Origin: Paramecium tetraurelia
Taxonomy: Eukaryota; Ciliophora; Oligohymenophorea; Peniculida; Parameciidae
Assembly: GCF_000165425.1 (NCBI RefSeq)
Contig: NW_001799066.1
Span: 496,001 to 560,000 of the forward strand
Reading direction: 5' to 3'
DNA length: 64,000 bases
Made by a program: the position numbers and the translations under genes. Under the pieces are notes generated by a model. The model saw only the letters and a program-made list of their open reading frames with translations. It was not told the DNA's origin and searched no databases. Positions 49,927-62,315 of this stretch are shown piece by piece. Every line of letters begins with the position of its first letter. Within the stretch, counting starts at the first letter, position 1.

Positions 49927-51624
49927 ATGAGTAGTGTTCAATTTGTCAATTCCAAAGCTGAAGTTCTTCGTAAATATTAAGCCTTGGCAATGAATATAAA
50001 TGCAGCAGCTGGTTTAATGGAAGTGATGAAATCAAATCTGGGACCAAAAGGAACCCTAAAAATGTTAGTGGGAGGTGCTGGATAAATAAAACTTACAAAG
50101 GATGGTGCTGTTCTGTTATCAGAAATGCAAATTCAACATCCCACAGCAGCCATGATTGCCAGAAGTGCTACAGCCTAGGATGATATCATTGGAGATGGTA
50201 CAACAAGCAATGTTCTTTTGATTGGCGCATTAATGAAATAAGCAGAAAGATTATTGGCTGAAGGAATTCATCCCAGAGTAATCACAGAAGGATTCGAATT
50301 GGCTAGAAAGGAAGCCTTATCATTTTTGGACACTTTCAAGTATTAGTAAATTGATAAGGCTGTATTAATAAATGTGGCTAGAACTTCATTAAATAGTAAA
50401 TTGACTCCAGATGTTGCTAATCAGTAACTAATATAATATAATATTACTTAGAATTATTGAGATCGTTGTTGATGCAGTTTAAATAGTTCAAGTACCAGAG
50501 AAGCCAATAGATTTATTTATGGTTGAGATCATGCATATGTAACATAAGATGGGAGCAGAGACAGAATTGATTAGAGGATTAGTATTGGATCATGGAGCAA
50601 GACATCCAGATATGCCAAAGTTTGTTAAGAAATGTTACATCTTAAATTTGAATGTCTCTTTGGAATATGAGAAGACTGAAGTAAAATGGAAATAAATTAA
50701 TAGGTTCACAGTGGATTCTTTTATAATACAGCTGATGACAGAGAGAAATTGGCAAGATCTGAAAGAAAATTGACAGATGACAAATGTTAATAAATTATTG
50801 ATTTCAAGAGAAAAGTTTGTGAGAAGAATGGCTATGGATTTGCAGTTATCAATTAAAAAGGAATTGATCCAGTCTGTTTAGAAATGTTTGCCAAAGAAGG
50901 CATTGTTGGTATCAGAAGAGCAAAAAAGAGAAATATGGAAAGAATTGCAAAGGCCTGTGGTGGTAATTCAGTAAATGCAGTTGAAGATTTGACAGAAAGT
51001 GATCTCGGATACTGTGAAGTGGTAATCATTTTACATTATAATTAGTTAAGAGAATATACCTTAGGAGAAGAGAAATACACATTTATTGAAGGAGTTTAAA
51101 ATCCCACTTCATGCACCATTTTAATTAGAGGACCAAATGAACACACTATTGCCTAAATCAAAGATGCTATTAGAGATGGATTAAGAGCTGTGAAAAATGC
51201 AGTTGAAGATAAATGCGTTATTCCTGGAGCTGGTGCCTTTGAAATTGCCACCAGTGTACATCTTTAAAAATTCAAAGATTCAGTCGCTGGAAAAGCTAAA
51301 TTGGGAGTCCAAGCATTCGCTGAATCATTATTAGTTATTCCAAAAGCTTTGGCAGAGAATTGCGGATATGATGTTTAGGAAACACTCATTTAAGTTACAG
51401 ATGAATTCATTAAAAATAATATTCCAGTTGGAGTGAGTGTCAATGAACAAGGCTTCATTGCTCCAATTGCTAATGGCATTTTTGATAATTATTGCTCTAA
51501 AAGATCATGGTTGAACATTGCACCCACATTAGCTTAATAATTATTGTTAGTTGATGAAGTATATATTTTAATTAATTTATAGATAATGAGAGCAGGAAAA
51601 CAAGCAGGAGGAGCTCCATAATGA
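49927..51624 (+). CDS. CCT6: T-complex protein 1 subunit zeta (CCT6)
   Basis: A 532-residue chaperonin subunit with introns of 28, 23, 24 and 24 nt. Group II chaperonin motifs are clear: [25 protein letters not shown], the ATP-site [22 protein letters not shown] and [11 protein letters not shown]. The zeta type is indicated by the N-terminus ([24 protein letters not shown]) and by the overall match to CCT6. It forms part of the eight-membered cytosolic ring that folds actin and tubulin. The last intron separates the final 12 residues. Confidence 0.95.
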
Positions 51625-51668
51625 TAGGAATGATATTATTATGTTAAATTATTACAAAATTAAGTTAA

Positions 51669-52589
51669 TCAATCGCAAATTTATTTATATGTACATTATT
51701 TTGGTTTAGGATTTTAAGAATCTAATTCCTTCTAATAGTTTTCATCTGCTATTGCTGGATTAGGATTTGTATGGTATATCCAATAGAGATAGCAATACAA
51801 ACTGCTATCGTTTTCCTAGACTATATATATTAATCTTTGTTCCATTTTTACAAATGTTCGTTAACCATTATAATTTTATAACTCGGCCGTGAAAAAGTTA
51901 GATTTTCTAGAAACTGCTTCAAACATCTTGCTCCATACATCCAAATATGATTCGACTCTTATGGCACAAGGCAACATTTGGGTTTAAATTAAATTCCATT
52001 CCATCATTTCTCTTGTTATTCCCATTAAATGAAGATATTTCATATTGTTTATGTATTTTAAAACTTTTGATCCGGCTGAATCAAATCTTATTAAGTAAGA
52101 TTCATATGGAAATTAGGAAGCATACATGTCGAGATAATACACATCAGTGCATTAACTGACTTAAATGCTTCTTTTTTTGTGTTCGATCATAAAATTTTAT
52201 ATGTCATCTTTACTTTTTTACAAGTTCATTTTCTCTAGTAAGTTAAATATGACTTCTATGTTCACACATTGCAAATCTCTTGGGGACAATGTAAAAGCTT
52301 GCTTATCTGAAAAGTAATCAGTTTATAATATTTTGTACCCTACTGTAAAAATATTTGTGCACAATTCTCCTAAATTAGAATCGATTTGATAATCAGTGCT
52401 GAAGATAATATCTATTTCAGTTCTTAAGTATTCTCTCATATTTAAGGTCTTCGGAATGTTAACAATGATTTAAAATTCCTTTTTTATTGCACAATATTTT
52501 CTTTATTCTTTTTACTTTTATTTCGCTATTTTGGAAGATTTCGATAAACCTATGATTTAAGTGTCAACAATATTTTAATTGCTTTGCAT
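51669..52589 (-). CDS. hypothetical protein with basic N-terminus
   Basis: A 306-residue intron-free protein. Residues 15-45 are very basic (SKSSKIAKQKQKEQRKYCAIKKEF). The rest is mixed alpha/beta with a possible PAS-like or ligand-binding fold (LRTEIDIIFSTDYQIDSNLGELCTNIFTVGYKIL) and aromatic patches (VYYLDMYASQFPYESYLIRF). Basic region plus sensor-like domain could suggest a regulator, but no motif is decisive. It converges on CCT6 with 44 nt between stops. The start at 52589 gives the cleanest reading. Confidence 0.65.
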
Positions 52590-53295
52590 GTTTTCTCAGA
52601 TGAATCCAAATTTAATATATTTTAAATCAATAAACTTTTCTAAACATTTAATAACCTTCTGAGATAATAAGCTTTAAATGACCTAATTTATTTAAAAAAA
52701 ATTAATTTTCCTCAAAATGTTGTCATCATCAAGAGATTTTCTCATTTTCCTGAGTTTTCCTTTCTAATAAAGAGAACAATTTTTCATATTAATAGATCTA
52801 TATAACTTTATTACAATATCAATTATTATTGCCAAACATATAAACAATCTATTTATTAAGAATCAGACCTAATACATGAGTAATTATGTTAATTAAACAT
52901 TATTATTATTTATTGTAATCAAATCTAATTTTATATTAACATTATCAAATTAATTTACGATATTTTCAATTCAAAATATATTATAATAATTAAGTAAGAT
53001 AGTTTGTTGCATGATGCGTTCTAAAGACCAATTCACCTTTTTTTGGTTGGTCACATATTCCAAATAAGATTTTTGCAAGATATAATTGGATGGCTTAATA
53101 TTTTAGTCCTAATTGTTAGATTCCCTTAAATAAATGGAACATCAAATCAAGCATTTTTGAACAATTATTAAGTAATCATTTTACAGAATCATAAGAGATG
53201 CTTAAGCCGATGAAAATTGCATTTATTCCTATAAAATGAACTTTTTTGTTTAAATTTTTTTGTCAGAAATAATAAAATATTATCATTAGTTTTAT
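52590..53295. other. intergenic with possible small gene
   Basis: Contains a minus-strand 62-residue frame at 52966-53154 (MLDLMFHLFKGIQQLGLKYQ...) that reads well but is isolated. A further minus-strand frame at about 52650-52787 (MKNCSLYQKGKLRKM...) overlaps the upstream side of the preceding gene. Neither could be joined by a credible intron. Confidence 0.3.
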
Positions 53296-53877
53296 TCATA
53301 TTTGTATTAAATTGATAATTAAATAATCATATAATTATTTTCTATGATCTAAGTCCTTCTCATTTAAATAAAATTCCATTTTGTAAAGTAACAAGCTTGC
53401 AACAAATTTATAACCAAATTGATTTTAAATATATTATTGCGATAAAATATGATCATCGGTCTCATTTATTAGTATAATTTATGAGCAAATTTGAGGTAAA
53501 TTGATATTATTGACTTTAAAATTATTGAACTATTATTGTGATTATTCAATATTCATAGGAATCCTCTTAAATCAAGAATCATATCTACATAGAGGGTGTA
53601 TAAGAATGAAATTTCTCACTTTCTTATATTAACGCATTTTTAGATCAACAAAATGGTTGTTAATTTCTAATCCATGTATATCTAACAAAAGAAACTATGT
53701 TGTAGTTTATTAGTTGATTCTTATGGATTAATAGAGTTAATTATTGAATAAACTTTAATATTAAGTTACTTGAATTAAGTCAAAGAGATTAACTTTCATT
53801 TTAATGATTAATATTATAAAGAAATAGTTTTCCGATGATGTCATTATTCCCTTTTTGTTTTGATAAATATATCTCAT
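53296..53877 (-). pseudogene. hypothetical protein interrupted by an in-frame TGA
   Basis: A 193-codon frame with good protein character on both sides of one TGA at 53572-53574. The upstream part is about 100 residues (MRYIYQNKKGIMTSSENYFF... DLKMRQYKKVRNFILIHPL) and the downstream part about 90. No GT..AG intron of a length divisible by three removes the stop. So it is either a disabled gene, two separate short frames, or a real readthrough. Its start is 68 bp from that of the divergent Cys-rich gene. No family recognised. Confidence 0.4.
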
Positions 53878-53945
53878 CTATAAAAATAATCGAACTTAGT
53901 AGAATGTGATGAGAATTGTTGTGTTGAATTATCAATTAAATTTAT

Positions 53946-55948
53946 ATGATACTATTTCGATTGGCCATAGCTTTGCTGACTATATAAAGTTGTTCATCTC
54001 AATCTACTCAATGGGTAGTTACTCATCACGAAGGGTGGGATTCAGGGTTTAATCAATTTCAATAAGATGTAGGGTTAGTCACTGACTGCCAGCGTCCAAA
54101 TTATTAAATCATTAGATCAAATCCTTACTTATAGAAAACTATTTCTTTTAGAAATTTTAAACCTTTTGCTCATTCCCTAGTAGTGATTGATTACTTAAGA
54201 CCATAGGGTATGGATGTGCAAATCTAGATATAGAATAAGACTTATGATCCAAAAGAAATCGATCAAATATATGAACGATAAATTATAGATGATTGTCTAG
54301 TGGGAGACATTCAATATATAGAGCAAACATTTGTATAGGAAATATTTGGGAATTAAATACAAGAACTCAATATTGTGTTGATAGGAGGTTAGTCTAAAAA
54401 AGGTATATTTACTGCTGCAAGTGATTAAAAAATTGCAATCAAATAAATACACATACTATAACTACAATGTCCTGAATTTTGTGAAAGATGTGTATATTAA
54501 GATAATGCGGCAGTTTGCACTTAATGTAATGAGGGTTTTGAAACTCATGGTTCACCAAGATGTACTTGCAGTGGATTTAATTAAAATGGCATTTGTGTTG
54601 AAAAGTGCTTTGACGGATTTTCACCAGATTTTTACGATATATGCCAAAACAGAGGTTTAAATTAAATTCATATTAGAAATTATCAAGACCATCAAAGCTT
54701 AATAAAATCTGAGAAAGAATTATAGAAAAGATGAACCATTGGAATTGGAATTCGATTTGGAAAGCTATAGAGCCTTTGAAATAGACATGGAAGTCTAAAT
54801 TTATAACTTTGATGTAAGAGTTTCAACATATTGCTTTATAGTATTTATAAATCTTCTAATTTACAATGAATGATGGACTTTATGCATATTATTTGAATAT
54901 TGATGGTGACAATAATTCTATAAACTTTCAAGAAATATCTTATAGAGACTGTGAATCTGAATAATTTTGCTAAATCTATCATTTTAAATCAAAAATATTA
55001 TAACTAGAACAAAGTAAACTCAACTTATAAGTTCAATTAAGTGAAGATTAATATCCTATATAATTTGAAAATGAATAGCAGAAAAAAATTAATACATATT
55101 GGAAACTAGTAAATTTAAATATAAATGTCTTGATGATTCAAAACACGATTTCACATTTTGAACATTGTTCAGAAATAGCTAAATTTGGATTCTCTGAAAA
55201 ATGCATTAAATGTTAGGCTCCATTCATTGCTTTAGATGGATAATGTGTTGAGAAATGCCCATTCTAATCACCTCTAGGTGAGGATTTATGTTTTGATTCC
55301 GATATTCAGAATACTCAAATATGGTAACTTGATGTATTCAAAAATTAAAATCAATACTAAAATGAAAAATATTGGTTTTATAATGAGGAACCTTTAATTA
55401 GTATTTCTTAGCCACAAACTTATAGGTACCAATATTTGAAACCACATTATGGAATATCAATATAAACAAAGATCTTATTTATTAATGAGAATTCAAAATT
55501 CGTTATCGTTTTGGAAGATCAGTAAATAGTGGTTACTCCAAGTAATAAGGATTAATACAATTAAGGTAACTAGAATAAATCTGATTCATTTGTATATCTT
55601 AATTAATTTATTCCTCATAATGATATAGAACTCAGCTTTTAAATCCAATCTTCATAAATGGTAGGCTAATCTTATATTACTAATACTGTGTTGTTAGTTC
55701 ATTAATGCACTCGTTATTGCAAGTCATGCAGCGGTCCAAAGAAATCAGATTGCTTAGAATTTGAAACAGAACTTCATGAATTTAATGCTATAACTAAACA
55801 ATGCAATGCAGGATATTTTGAAACAAAAGGAGAGTATTGCATTCCTTGTGCAATCGCTGATTGTCTTGTTTGTTCAGATGGCATTGGTTGCTAGTAATGC
55901 TAATTAGGGTGCAAATAAACAAAGTATGGAAGATGTGATTGCAATTGA
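53946..55948 (+). CDS. secreted or surface Cys-rich protein
   Basis: A 650-residue protein with introns of 22 and 28 nt. Signal peptide MILFRLAIALLTIQSCSSQ. It contains several cysteine clusters with EGF- or furin-like spacing: CPEFCERCVYQDNAAVCTQC, CSGFNQNGICVEKCFDGF, CIKCQAPFIALDGQCVEKCP and a final group CKSCSGPKKSDC...CIPCAIADCLVCSD. No transmembrane segment is evident at the end. Such proteins in ciliates are usually extracellular matrix or cell-surface proteins. It is unlike the GPI-anchored surface antigens, which have regular Cys periods and are much longer. Confidence 0.72.
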
Positions 55949-55997
55949 ATGACATAATGTATTATTAATATTCATTAAGACAATATAATAAATCATA

Positions 55998-56832
55998 TCA
56001 ATCCTTTTTTCCAAATAACTCCAATAATAACTACAACAATTATAAAAACAACATTATTATATCAATATATAATTATAATGCAGCCACTATGTAATCATCA
56101 ATAGAATAAGAATATTCCTAAAATTTATAATATATTCTTACTTTGTTTCCCATCAATAACTGTGTATCATAAATTAAATAGAACCCATACAAAATGGCCA
56201 ATCCACCAATATATATCATATGTATAATCTTTGAATTGAATATTAAACACAGTAATCCCAGTACGAGTAGCACTGCTGAAAATATAAAGAGACTTCCTCC
56301 AGCCATCGTAATGTCTGACTTAGTTGTGAAAGCATATAAGGTTAAGGATATTGTTATTGCTAATGTTAACACAGCAGCAATAAGAACCAACTGTCCACCA
56401 TTTTCTGGATAAATCAAATATGCTATTGAACAACTGTAACTCACTATCCAAGATTCACAAAATGTAAATACTCCTAGTATGATGTAATTATTTGGAACTT
56501 TTCTAGAAACACTAAAATTATAAAATAATTGTAGTACTTCTTACAACATATTAAAGAAATCTCACAAATCAAACCAACTATTAACAAAACATAAAACAAC
56601 CAAGTATTTTGTAACTAGTAAACAGCGAATCCTGTTGAAAAGTATGAAAATGTACAAAATATTGTTGTAAATAATAATTGAAAGCTTAAAATTAAGTAAA
56701 CCTAAATTAGATATTAATTCTCACCTTGCGTATGAACTGGATTCTAACATTTTCATCATTTAGTAATGATTTATATCCTATTTAAGTATCTCCCTACTCT
56801 ATGTCAAATGTATTTAAATTTTACTAATACAT
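55998..56832 (-). CDS. BAX-inhibitor-1/lifeguard (TMBIM) family membrane protein
   Basis: A 253-residue protein with introns of 23, 26 and 24 nt. The conserved cytosolic entry motif is present (VRIQFIRKVYLILSFQLLF), followed by seven hydrophobic segments: around NTWLFYVLLIVGLICEI, ILGVFTFCESWIVSY, LVLIAAVLTLAITISL and SLFIFSAVLLVLGLLCLIF. The closing motif is YLIYDTQLLMG and a charged end (LFGKKD). Known role: calcium leak channels or regulators of ER and Golgi membranes affecting cell death. The middle intron is essential; without it the frame ends prematurely. Confidence 0.92.
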
Positions 56833-57276
56833 ATAATTTAATAATAATAATGTAATTTATGTTAATTCTAATTTTATTATTAAAAATTCATCAATTAATT
56901 TTAAAATCGATTCAATTACTTAAGATGATGTTTTATTTTTGTCTGACTTTCTGACAATCTTACACTTCATTTTAATTAGGCCAGTTGATCAAAATTCATT
57001 AATTTACAATTTGCTACTGATTAATCAATACGAAGAGCATGAAGGAAAATTATCAAATTCTAATTTGTTATTCTTTTTTATATGGATTCTGATGTAAAAT
57101 GGACATTTAAACATCTATTAAATAACAAAGATCAAAAAAGAAACAAAGAAGATTAACTATATAGCAATAGAAAAATTATTTGAGAGATTGATGTATTTTT
57201 TTATCAAATTGTAATTCGACAATATCTGTATAAATATATGAATATTAAGAATTCATTTGCTTTAAATTTTCTTTAT
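56833..57276. other. intergenic, nothing recognised
   Basis: About 440 bases of AT-rich sequence. No supported exon, RNA or repeat. It should contain the promoter of the TMBIM gene. Confidence 0.4.
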
Positions 57277-57903
57277 TCAGCATTAATATAAATTAAGTCT
57301 TATTTCGTTTCTTTACTTAAGGTGATGACTTGTTGATTTTATATTTGAATTATATACATATCCAACGGCTTCTTTTCTTAAAAATCTATTTGCTATTATT
57401 CTAAATAAACGCAAATGGCTATCTTCCTTTATATACTTCTTGATATGCCTAATATTTTTTATATTATTTTTCAAAGATGTTAAGATTTTTAAAAATTCTA
57501 TTCCTTATTTTTCCCCTAGGTATTTTAATATTTCAATTCTCTATCTTATCATAAATAAGATTATAGCTTTTGCATAATTCTTAGATATGTTAGTTGATTT
57601 TAGCGATAAATTTAGAGCTGATACATATTATTTTGATTTCAGTTTATTTGTCATTTTTATTGAATCAACATTTTCTGCTTGTTATTTCTCTTATTATTGA
57701 ACTTAGGAGTGCTCAGTAGGTTATATGGACACATCGGCAACAATACTCTTCTCTTATTAACATTATCCTAGAGGATAATATTAGTTATTGAAGCAAGAGT
57801 TCTATTATCCTAAGTATCCTTAAACAACAGGCACATAATAAATTGGATATATAATTGGTTGTTAGGTTTGGATGTAAGCAGTGGGGAAGGACTGACTCCA
57901 CAT
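57277..57903 (-). CDS. hypothetical protein, Pro/Tyr/Gln-rich N-terminus
   Basis: A 208-residue intron-free protein. The first 70 residues are Tyr/Pro/Gln-rich (QTQQPIIYPIYYVPVVQGYLGQ), followed by a Gln/Glu linker. The last 110 residues are a basic helical domain (YAKAIILFMIRQRIEILKYLGEK...HIKKYIKED). A 56-residue frame on the opposite strand (57725-57895) looks open but is a shadow. No family recognised. Confidence 0.6.
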
Positions 57904-58395
57904 AAGTTTTTAATTATTATTTAATCGATTTCATTTTACTATTTAAAGTAGAATTTTCGGTTTATTTCCTTATTAAAATACTATATATTTTTTAAATATT
58001 TTTGTAGTTTTATTAATGTGATCACAACTGATTAGCATACTCTATTGCAGACTTACCATAAAGAGTCTTGCTATGGTTTGCATATATCTACAATGTAATA
58101 AGTGAGGTAGAAGAGTATTTCAACTAAAGTTTTTAAATTATCAGTTTTTTTCAAAGATGTTATCAGTTATATTACTTGGTAAAATTTGTAATAATTAATT
58201 TAAATTACTGATAACTTCGATTCCCCAGAGCATTTATCAATAGATCTGTGGACCTATGATTTAGGCTTTGTAAATAGTTTCCATATATAAGAAAAACATC
58301 CAATATCAAATTATATTATTCCAATAAAATTATTAAATTGTTAATTCAAAATAGTTACAATCATTAATTCAGGTGGTATAGAAATTTTATTTGAA
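57904..58395. other. intergenic with an ankyrin-like fragment
   Basis: A minus-strand frame ending near 58024 reads LYGKSAIEYANQ, resembling the end of an ankyrin repeat, but no complete gene could be built upstream of it. It may be a final exon with unresolved introns, or a remnant. Confidence 0.3.
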
Positions 58396-59083
58396 TCAAT
58401 AATCCATTTTCTTGATGATTGCATACTCACATTTCAAATTAGGGGATTGACATTTATTTACGAAAAATGAATACTTTAATAGCAACTTTGATAAAATTTT
58501 AATTAATCTCTGAATAAACAACTCTGCATATTATTTATCATCAGAATGGCTCATCATAATTGTAAGTCTTCTATTAATATTTTTCATTTTTAAAGTGACA
58601 CAGGTAATCAAATAATTTCTATAAAGTAATATTTAAATATAATTTTGATACGCCTTAAAACTCAAAGTGATCATCTATAATGTAAATTTAGATTCTAAAA
58701 TTTGTATTAAGTTAAAATATTTTTAAAAGGAATCTCCTATTTTTACTAAAAAATTCTTTAATAAAAAAATGGTATTTGAATTTTGCGAACATACTTACTA
58801 ACCAGCCTATTCAAGATGAATTCTACTTTCTAGCATGGATTCTATTTTTTTCAATTCTTGATTGCATTACCCTTTCATTAAAAATATTATTTCTTAATAA
58901 CATATTTATTTTACATTCTTAGGATGAACTTTCTCAAAATTTACCATTGAGTTTAAATTACAGGATATGAGTTATAATCTATCTGCGTATTCTTTAGAAT
59001 TTATTTAATCTATATAATCTATCTGATTCCCTTTCAAATATATATTCCTTTTTATTGAGGCCTATTGATACAAAATCTACCAT
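58396..59083 (-). CDS. hypothetical protein, tentative start
   Basis: About 222 residues. The body is a continuous helical, Lys/Leu/Gln-rich frame (NSKEYADRLQLISCNLNS...; IRNRNYLITCVTLKMKN-type charged helices) ending KKMDY. To obtain a Met start, a 19-nt intron directly after the ATG (59064-59082 region) must be assumed, so the 5' end is uncertain and an upstream exon is possible. No family recognised. Confidence 0.42.
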
Positions 59084-59445
59084 AGATTATTCATTTAATG
59101 CTTATACTATGCTTTAAAGATGATTTAAATCAATTATGTATCAACTTCATTTAATCTTATGAATAGTACTATTATTGTTTATCAAGTATTTTTGATAACA
59201 ATAAATTTTGAGTGGATAATTAGATAAAATTGGAGAATAATAATAAAATTAGACTATATAATTTAGTATTAATTAAAGATAAGGGAAATTGAAGTTCTTT
59301 CGTTTTGCATCTTTTATTGATTCTTATATGAAAACTAAGTATAAATAATTATTATTTATAAAATTGATAAAAAGTATAAATTATTGATATCAAATGTTAG
59401 CATATATTTGAAAGCGAATATTAATATATAAAATTCAATGTTAAT

Positions 59446-60438
59446 TCAAAAAATTTGCCACCATGATTTTTCTGATTGAGGTCTATTTCGACTAGATGAT
59501 AATAGACCACAACACATTCCATTATTATTTCCAGATGCTTTGACTCCTTCTTATTTAATAACTTATTATTAAATTATCTATGGTCGATGAGAGAATATTT
59601 TGTATTGAGTAGGTTTGATATCTTTGAGCATTTTCTAGACTTCATCTTTTGCACAATGATGCTTTGACAATTGTAATGCTGTCTTGCCTTTAGTACTTAA
59701 TTTATCTTTTGATGCTCCTCTTGAGAGCAGAAATCGTATGACATCCAAATTAACTCTTAGATCTCTTGGATTTAATTTATCTTTGACTGCACAAAAGAGC
59801 ATCAATAAAGTGTATCCTTTTTCAGCATTTACTACTGCATCAATATTAGCTCCATTGTCAATCAATAATTCAGCCAGTTTAAAACACAATTGTTTATTCT
59901 CAAAATAATTGGTTTCCTCTTCCAATCTGCTGAAACAATAAAATAAAGGCACAGATCCCTTTGAATCTGCTTGATTTACATTTGCATCTTATTAAACTAG
60001 AAGTTCAGCTATCTCATAATATCCATTGCTACAAGCTAATTTTAATGCTGACAATTCTTATGGTTTACTAACCATATTCACTTCTATTGCCTCGTTTTGT
60101 AAGAGCAATTTTACTATTTCTAACTAACCTGTCGCAACTGCCAATGCCAAAGGGAATATTTATTTATCTATTAAATCTTCGCTAAATTCTTCTAAATAAT
60201 TTAAATCTCTAAGATGAATTTTCATAGATTTTAATTAATCTATATTTCCTTCATAAATGGAATGTAAAATAAGTTGTTCAATATTGCAAATGTTAGTATT
60301 TGAAAAACGATATGCTAGCATAAATACACTCTACTTACTTGATTCTTCTTTCTTAATTTCTATTGTTTACATATCAGGATTCGGATCAGCATTGACTTAA
60401 GGTAATTCTCCTATTATCTAATGAGAATTTGATCTCAT
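59446..60438 (-). CDS. ankyrin-repeat protein
   Basis: A 330-residue intron-free protein. Between residues about 95 and 280 it has four to five ankyrin repeats, for example LPLALAVATGQLEIVKLLLQ with ALKLACSNGYYEIAELLVQQDANVNQ, then LAELLIDNGANIDAVVNAEKGYTLLMLFCA and FLLSRGASKDKLSTKGKTALQLSKHH. The N-terminus is polar and the C-terminal 45 residues are Lys/Gln/Ser-rich. Ankyrin stacks bind other proteins; the partner is unknown. Confidence 0.88.
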
Positions 60439-60682
60439 TAATTTTATATTTTATAATTAATATGTATGTTAAAATTAATTCCAGAAAAGAATTTCACATT
60501 TAAATGAATTTGCAAAAAATCTACATTTTTTAGAGCTTCAAAAATTTAACAAAATTCTTTTGTTCTCTAATTTATAATTTTCAATAAACCATTTTTGATA
60601 ATAAATAGCTGTTATTTTTAAATTTAATTGTACATTTGTTTACAGTAATAAATTTACTATAAATATATCACTTATTATTAAT

Positions 60683-61241
60683 ATGAAGAAAAGGAATATA
60701 TATTCTGATGATTTCGGAGTTCTTAATTATTTAGCCAAAGTTTAGTTCAATATATAAATTATAATGAAGTATCTTTAATTTAATAATTTTTTATAATAAA
60801 TTACCAGTTCAAAAAGCAAATGTCTAAAGGTACTCATCTCTGCTAACTAATATAGGCAAGAAATCAGAACCCTTATTAATGGAAGTCGATATAGTGGAAA
60901 AGGAATCACATTAGAGAGCCAAAGAAGGTATAATATTTTTCTTGATTTATCTAGAAATAAAAAGAAAAGGAATTTCTAGTGATCCACATCCAAAGGATAG
61001 AGAATCTGGAACAGGAAGAGGGTATCATAACGAGTGATATGTTAATAGAAAAGAGATGAGAAAGAATGGAACAGGAAAAAATAATTGGGGGACCTATCAA
61101 GATGATATGAAAGACTATGGAGTTGATGAAGATGAGTAGGAAGACATGTACTATGATGATATAGAACAAAACTCTAGTAAATTTAGAGCAGCTCACTAGG
61201 GAATTGTAGTTGATGACCATAATTTCCCAAAACTAAGTTGA
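60683..61241 (+). CDS. SERBP1/Stm1-like ribosome- and mRNA-binding protein
   Basis: About 159 residues with introns of 25 (near 60748), 27 and 27 nt. The family core is seen after the last splice: ESGTGRGKEMRKNGTGKNNWG, an RGG-poor version of the SERBP1/HABP4 motif, then an acidic part (DVDEDEQ-type) and AHQGIVVDDHNFPKLS. Known role: such proteins sit in the mRNA channel of idle ribosomes and bind eEF2. The N-terminal exon is less certain. It converges on the SRAP gene with only 18 nt between stops. Confidence 0.72.
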
Positions 61242-61259
61242 TTATTAATTATTATATAA

Positions 61260-62158
61260 TCAATCATCTAAAGATTTAGTTATTTTTTCTTTTGTTTTAT
61301 CTTAGGGTTCTTGTGTTTCTTATGTGGTTTAGGTTTGTTTCTTTTAAAAAAACTTGCCAATTCCATTTTTAAATTATTGATCCTTGTACTCCTCGAGTGT
61401 GATTAAACATTTTTCACTTTTTTCTTTTATATTATTAACATATGGAGCAACTTTGGTGACTTGTACTTATCCCCAAATCTTCTTTTGGGAATTCAAAATT
61501 TTCTTGTCTATAATGTCAAAGAAGCCTCTACAATAATAATGATAATTGCTTACACTTTTGGATTGATCCAGAGATCGATTTCGTCATCCTCTAATAGGAC
61601 AGGCATTCTATCATGTACCTTAGCATATTCTCCAAAAGCATCTCTAGTTAAAACGAAGATTTCATCATCATCTGTGTACATAGCTGCTAAATATAAGGGT
61701 TTATTTGTAGAGAATTTAAATGGCTCCTTTTTCTTATTCCATTCATAGTATCCATCAGCAATTATAACACATCTTTTTTTATCTAAGAATGGTTTAAAGG
61801 TATGTTTCTCATGCATTTCTTCTATTCTGGCATTGATGATAAGATTGAACTTTGTTTAGAATCCCCATTTAAAAAAATCAAGTCCTCTTTTATTCTTTTA
61901 TTTTTCGATAACTTCTTAGCTTTACTCCTCAATCTATTGTTCAATGTCTGAAGATTAATTCATTTCTTATTCCACATTATTTGGTTCTTCGTACTCTTAG
62001 AAATTGTCATCATCCTCAACATGTCGAATAGCCGGGATATAATTTGTTGGTCCCATGTTATAAGTTGGGTTAAAATTGGCAACATTCCTAACCCTTCTTG
62101 TTTAAGCAAATTGCAATAATTGAGCAATGTTATGAATCTGAAATATTCGTCCGCACAT
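61260..62158 (-). CDS. SRAP-domain abasic-site DNA-protein crosslinker (HMCES/YedK)
   Basis: A 290-residue protein with one 26-nt intron. All catalytic residues of the SRAP family are present: Cys2 in MCGR, Asn in NARIE (residue 109), Glu in YYEW (139) and His in VHDRMPVLL (182). Known role: Cys2 forms a covalent link with abasic sites in single-stranded DNA and protects them during replication. Unusual here is an insertion of about 45 acidic, Gln/Glu-rich residues (46-92) before the WGF strand. The C-terminus has a Lys/Thr/Gln-rich tail. Confidence 0.93.
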
Positions 62159-62315
62159 TATCAGAATGTTAGTATTTTTATTAAATAATAAATAATTGCA
62201 TTTCTTGCATTTGAATATTGAATTATATTTACAATACATTAGTTTTGATATTAAAAATATTAAAATGGCATTATAACCCTGCAAAATTTTATCTATTCTC
62301 TCTCCAAATCAATTT
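62159..62315. promoter_or_regulatory. 157-bp divergent intergenic region
   Basis: AT-rich spacer between the opposed start codons of the SRAP and Tudor-SN genes, long enough for two short promoters. No specific motif recognised. Confidence 0.4.

Noticed and set aside
57725-57895. Plus-strand small gene of 56 residues
   Set aside because: The opposite strand has a 208-residue frame with clean start and stop over the same bases.
61013-61060. A 15-nt intron in the SERBP1-like gene, which would be exceptionally short
   Set aside because: A 27-nt intron starting at an upstream GT also removes the TGA, keeps the frame and gives a better match to the family (SGTGRGKEMRKNG).
60951-61220. Minus-strand open frame of 89 codons
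   Set aside because: Antisense to the SERBP1-like exon, which carries the recognisable motif.
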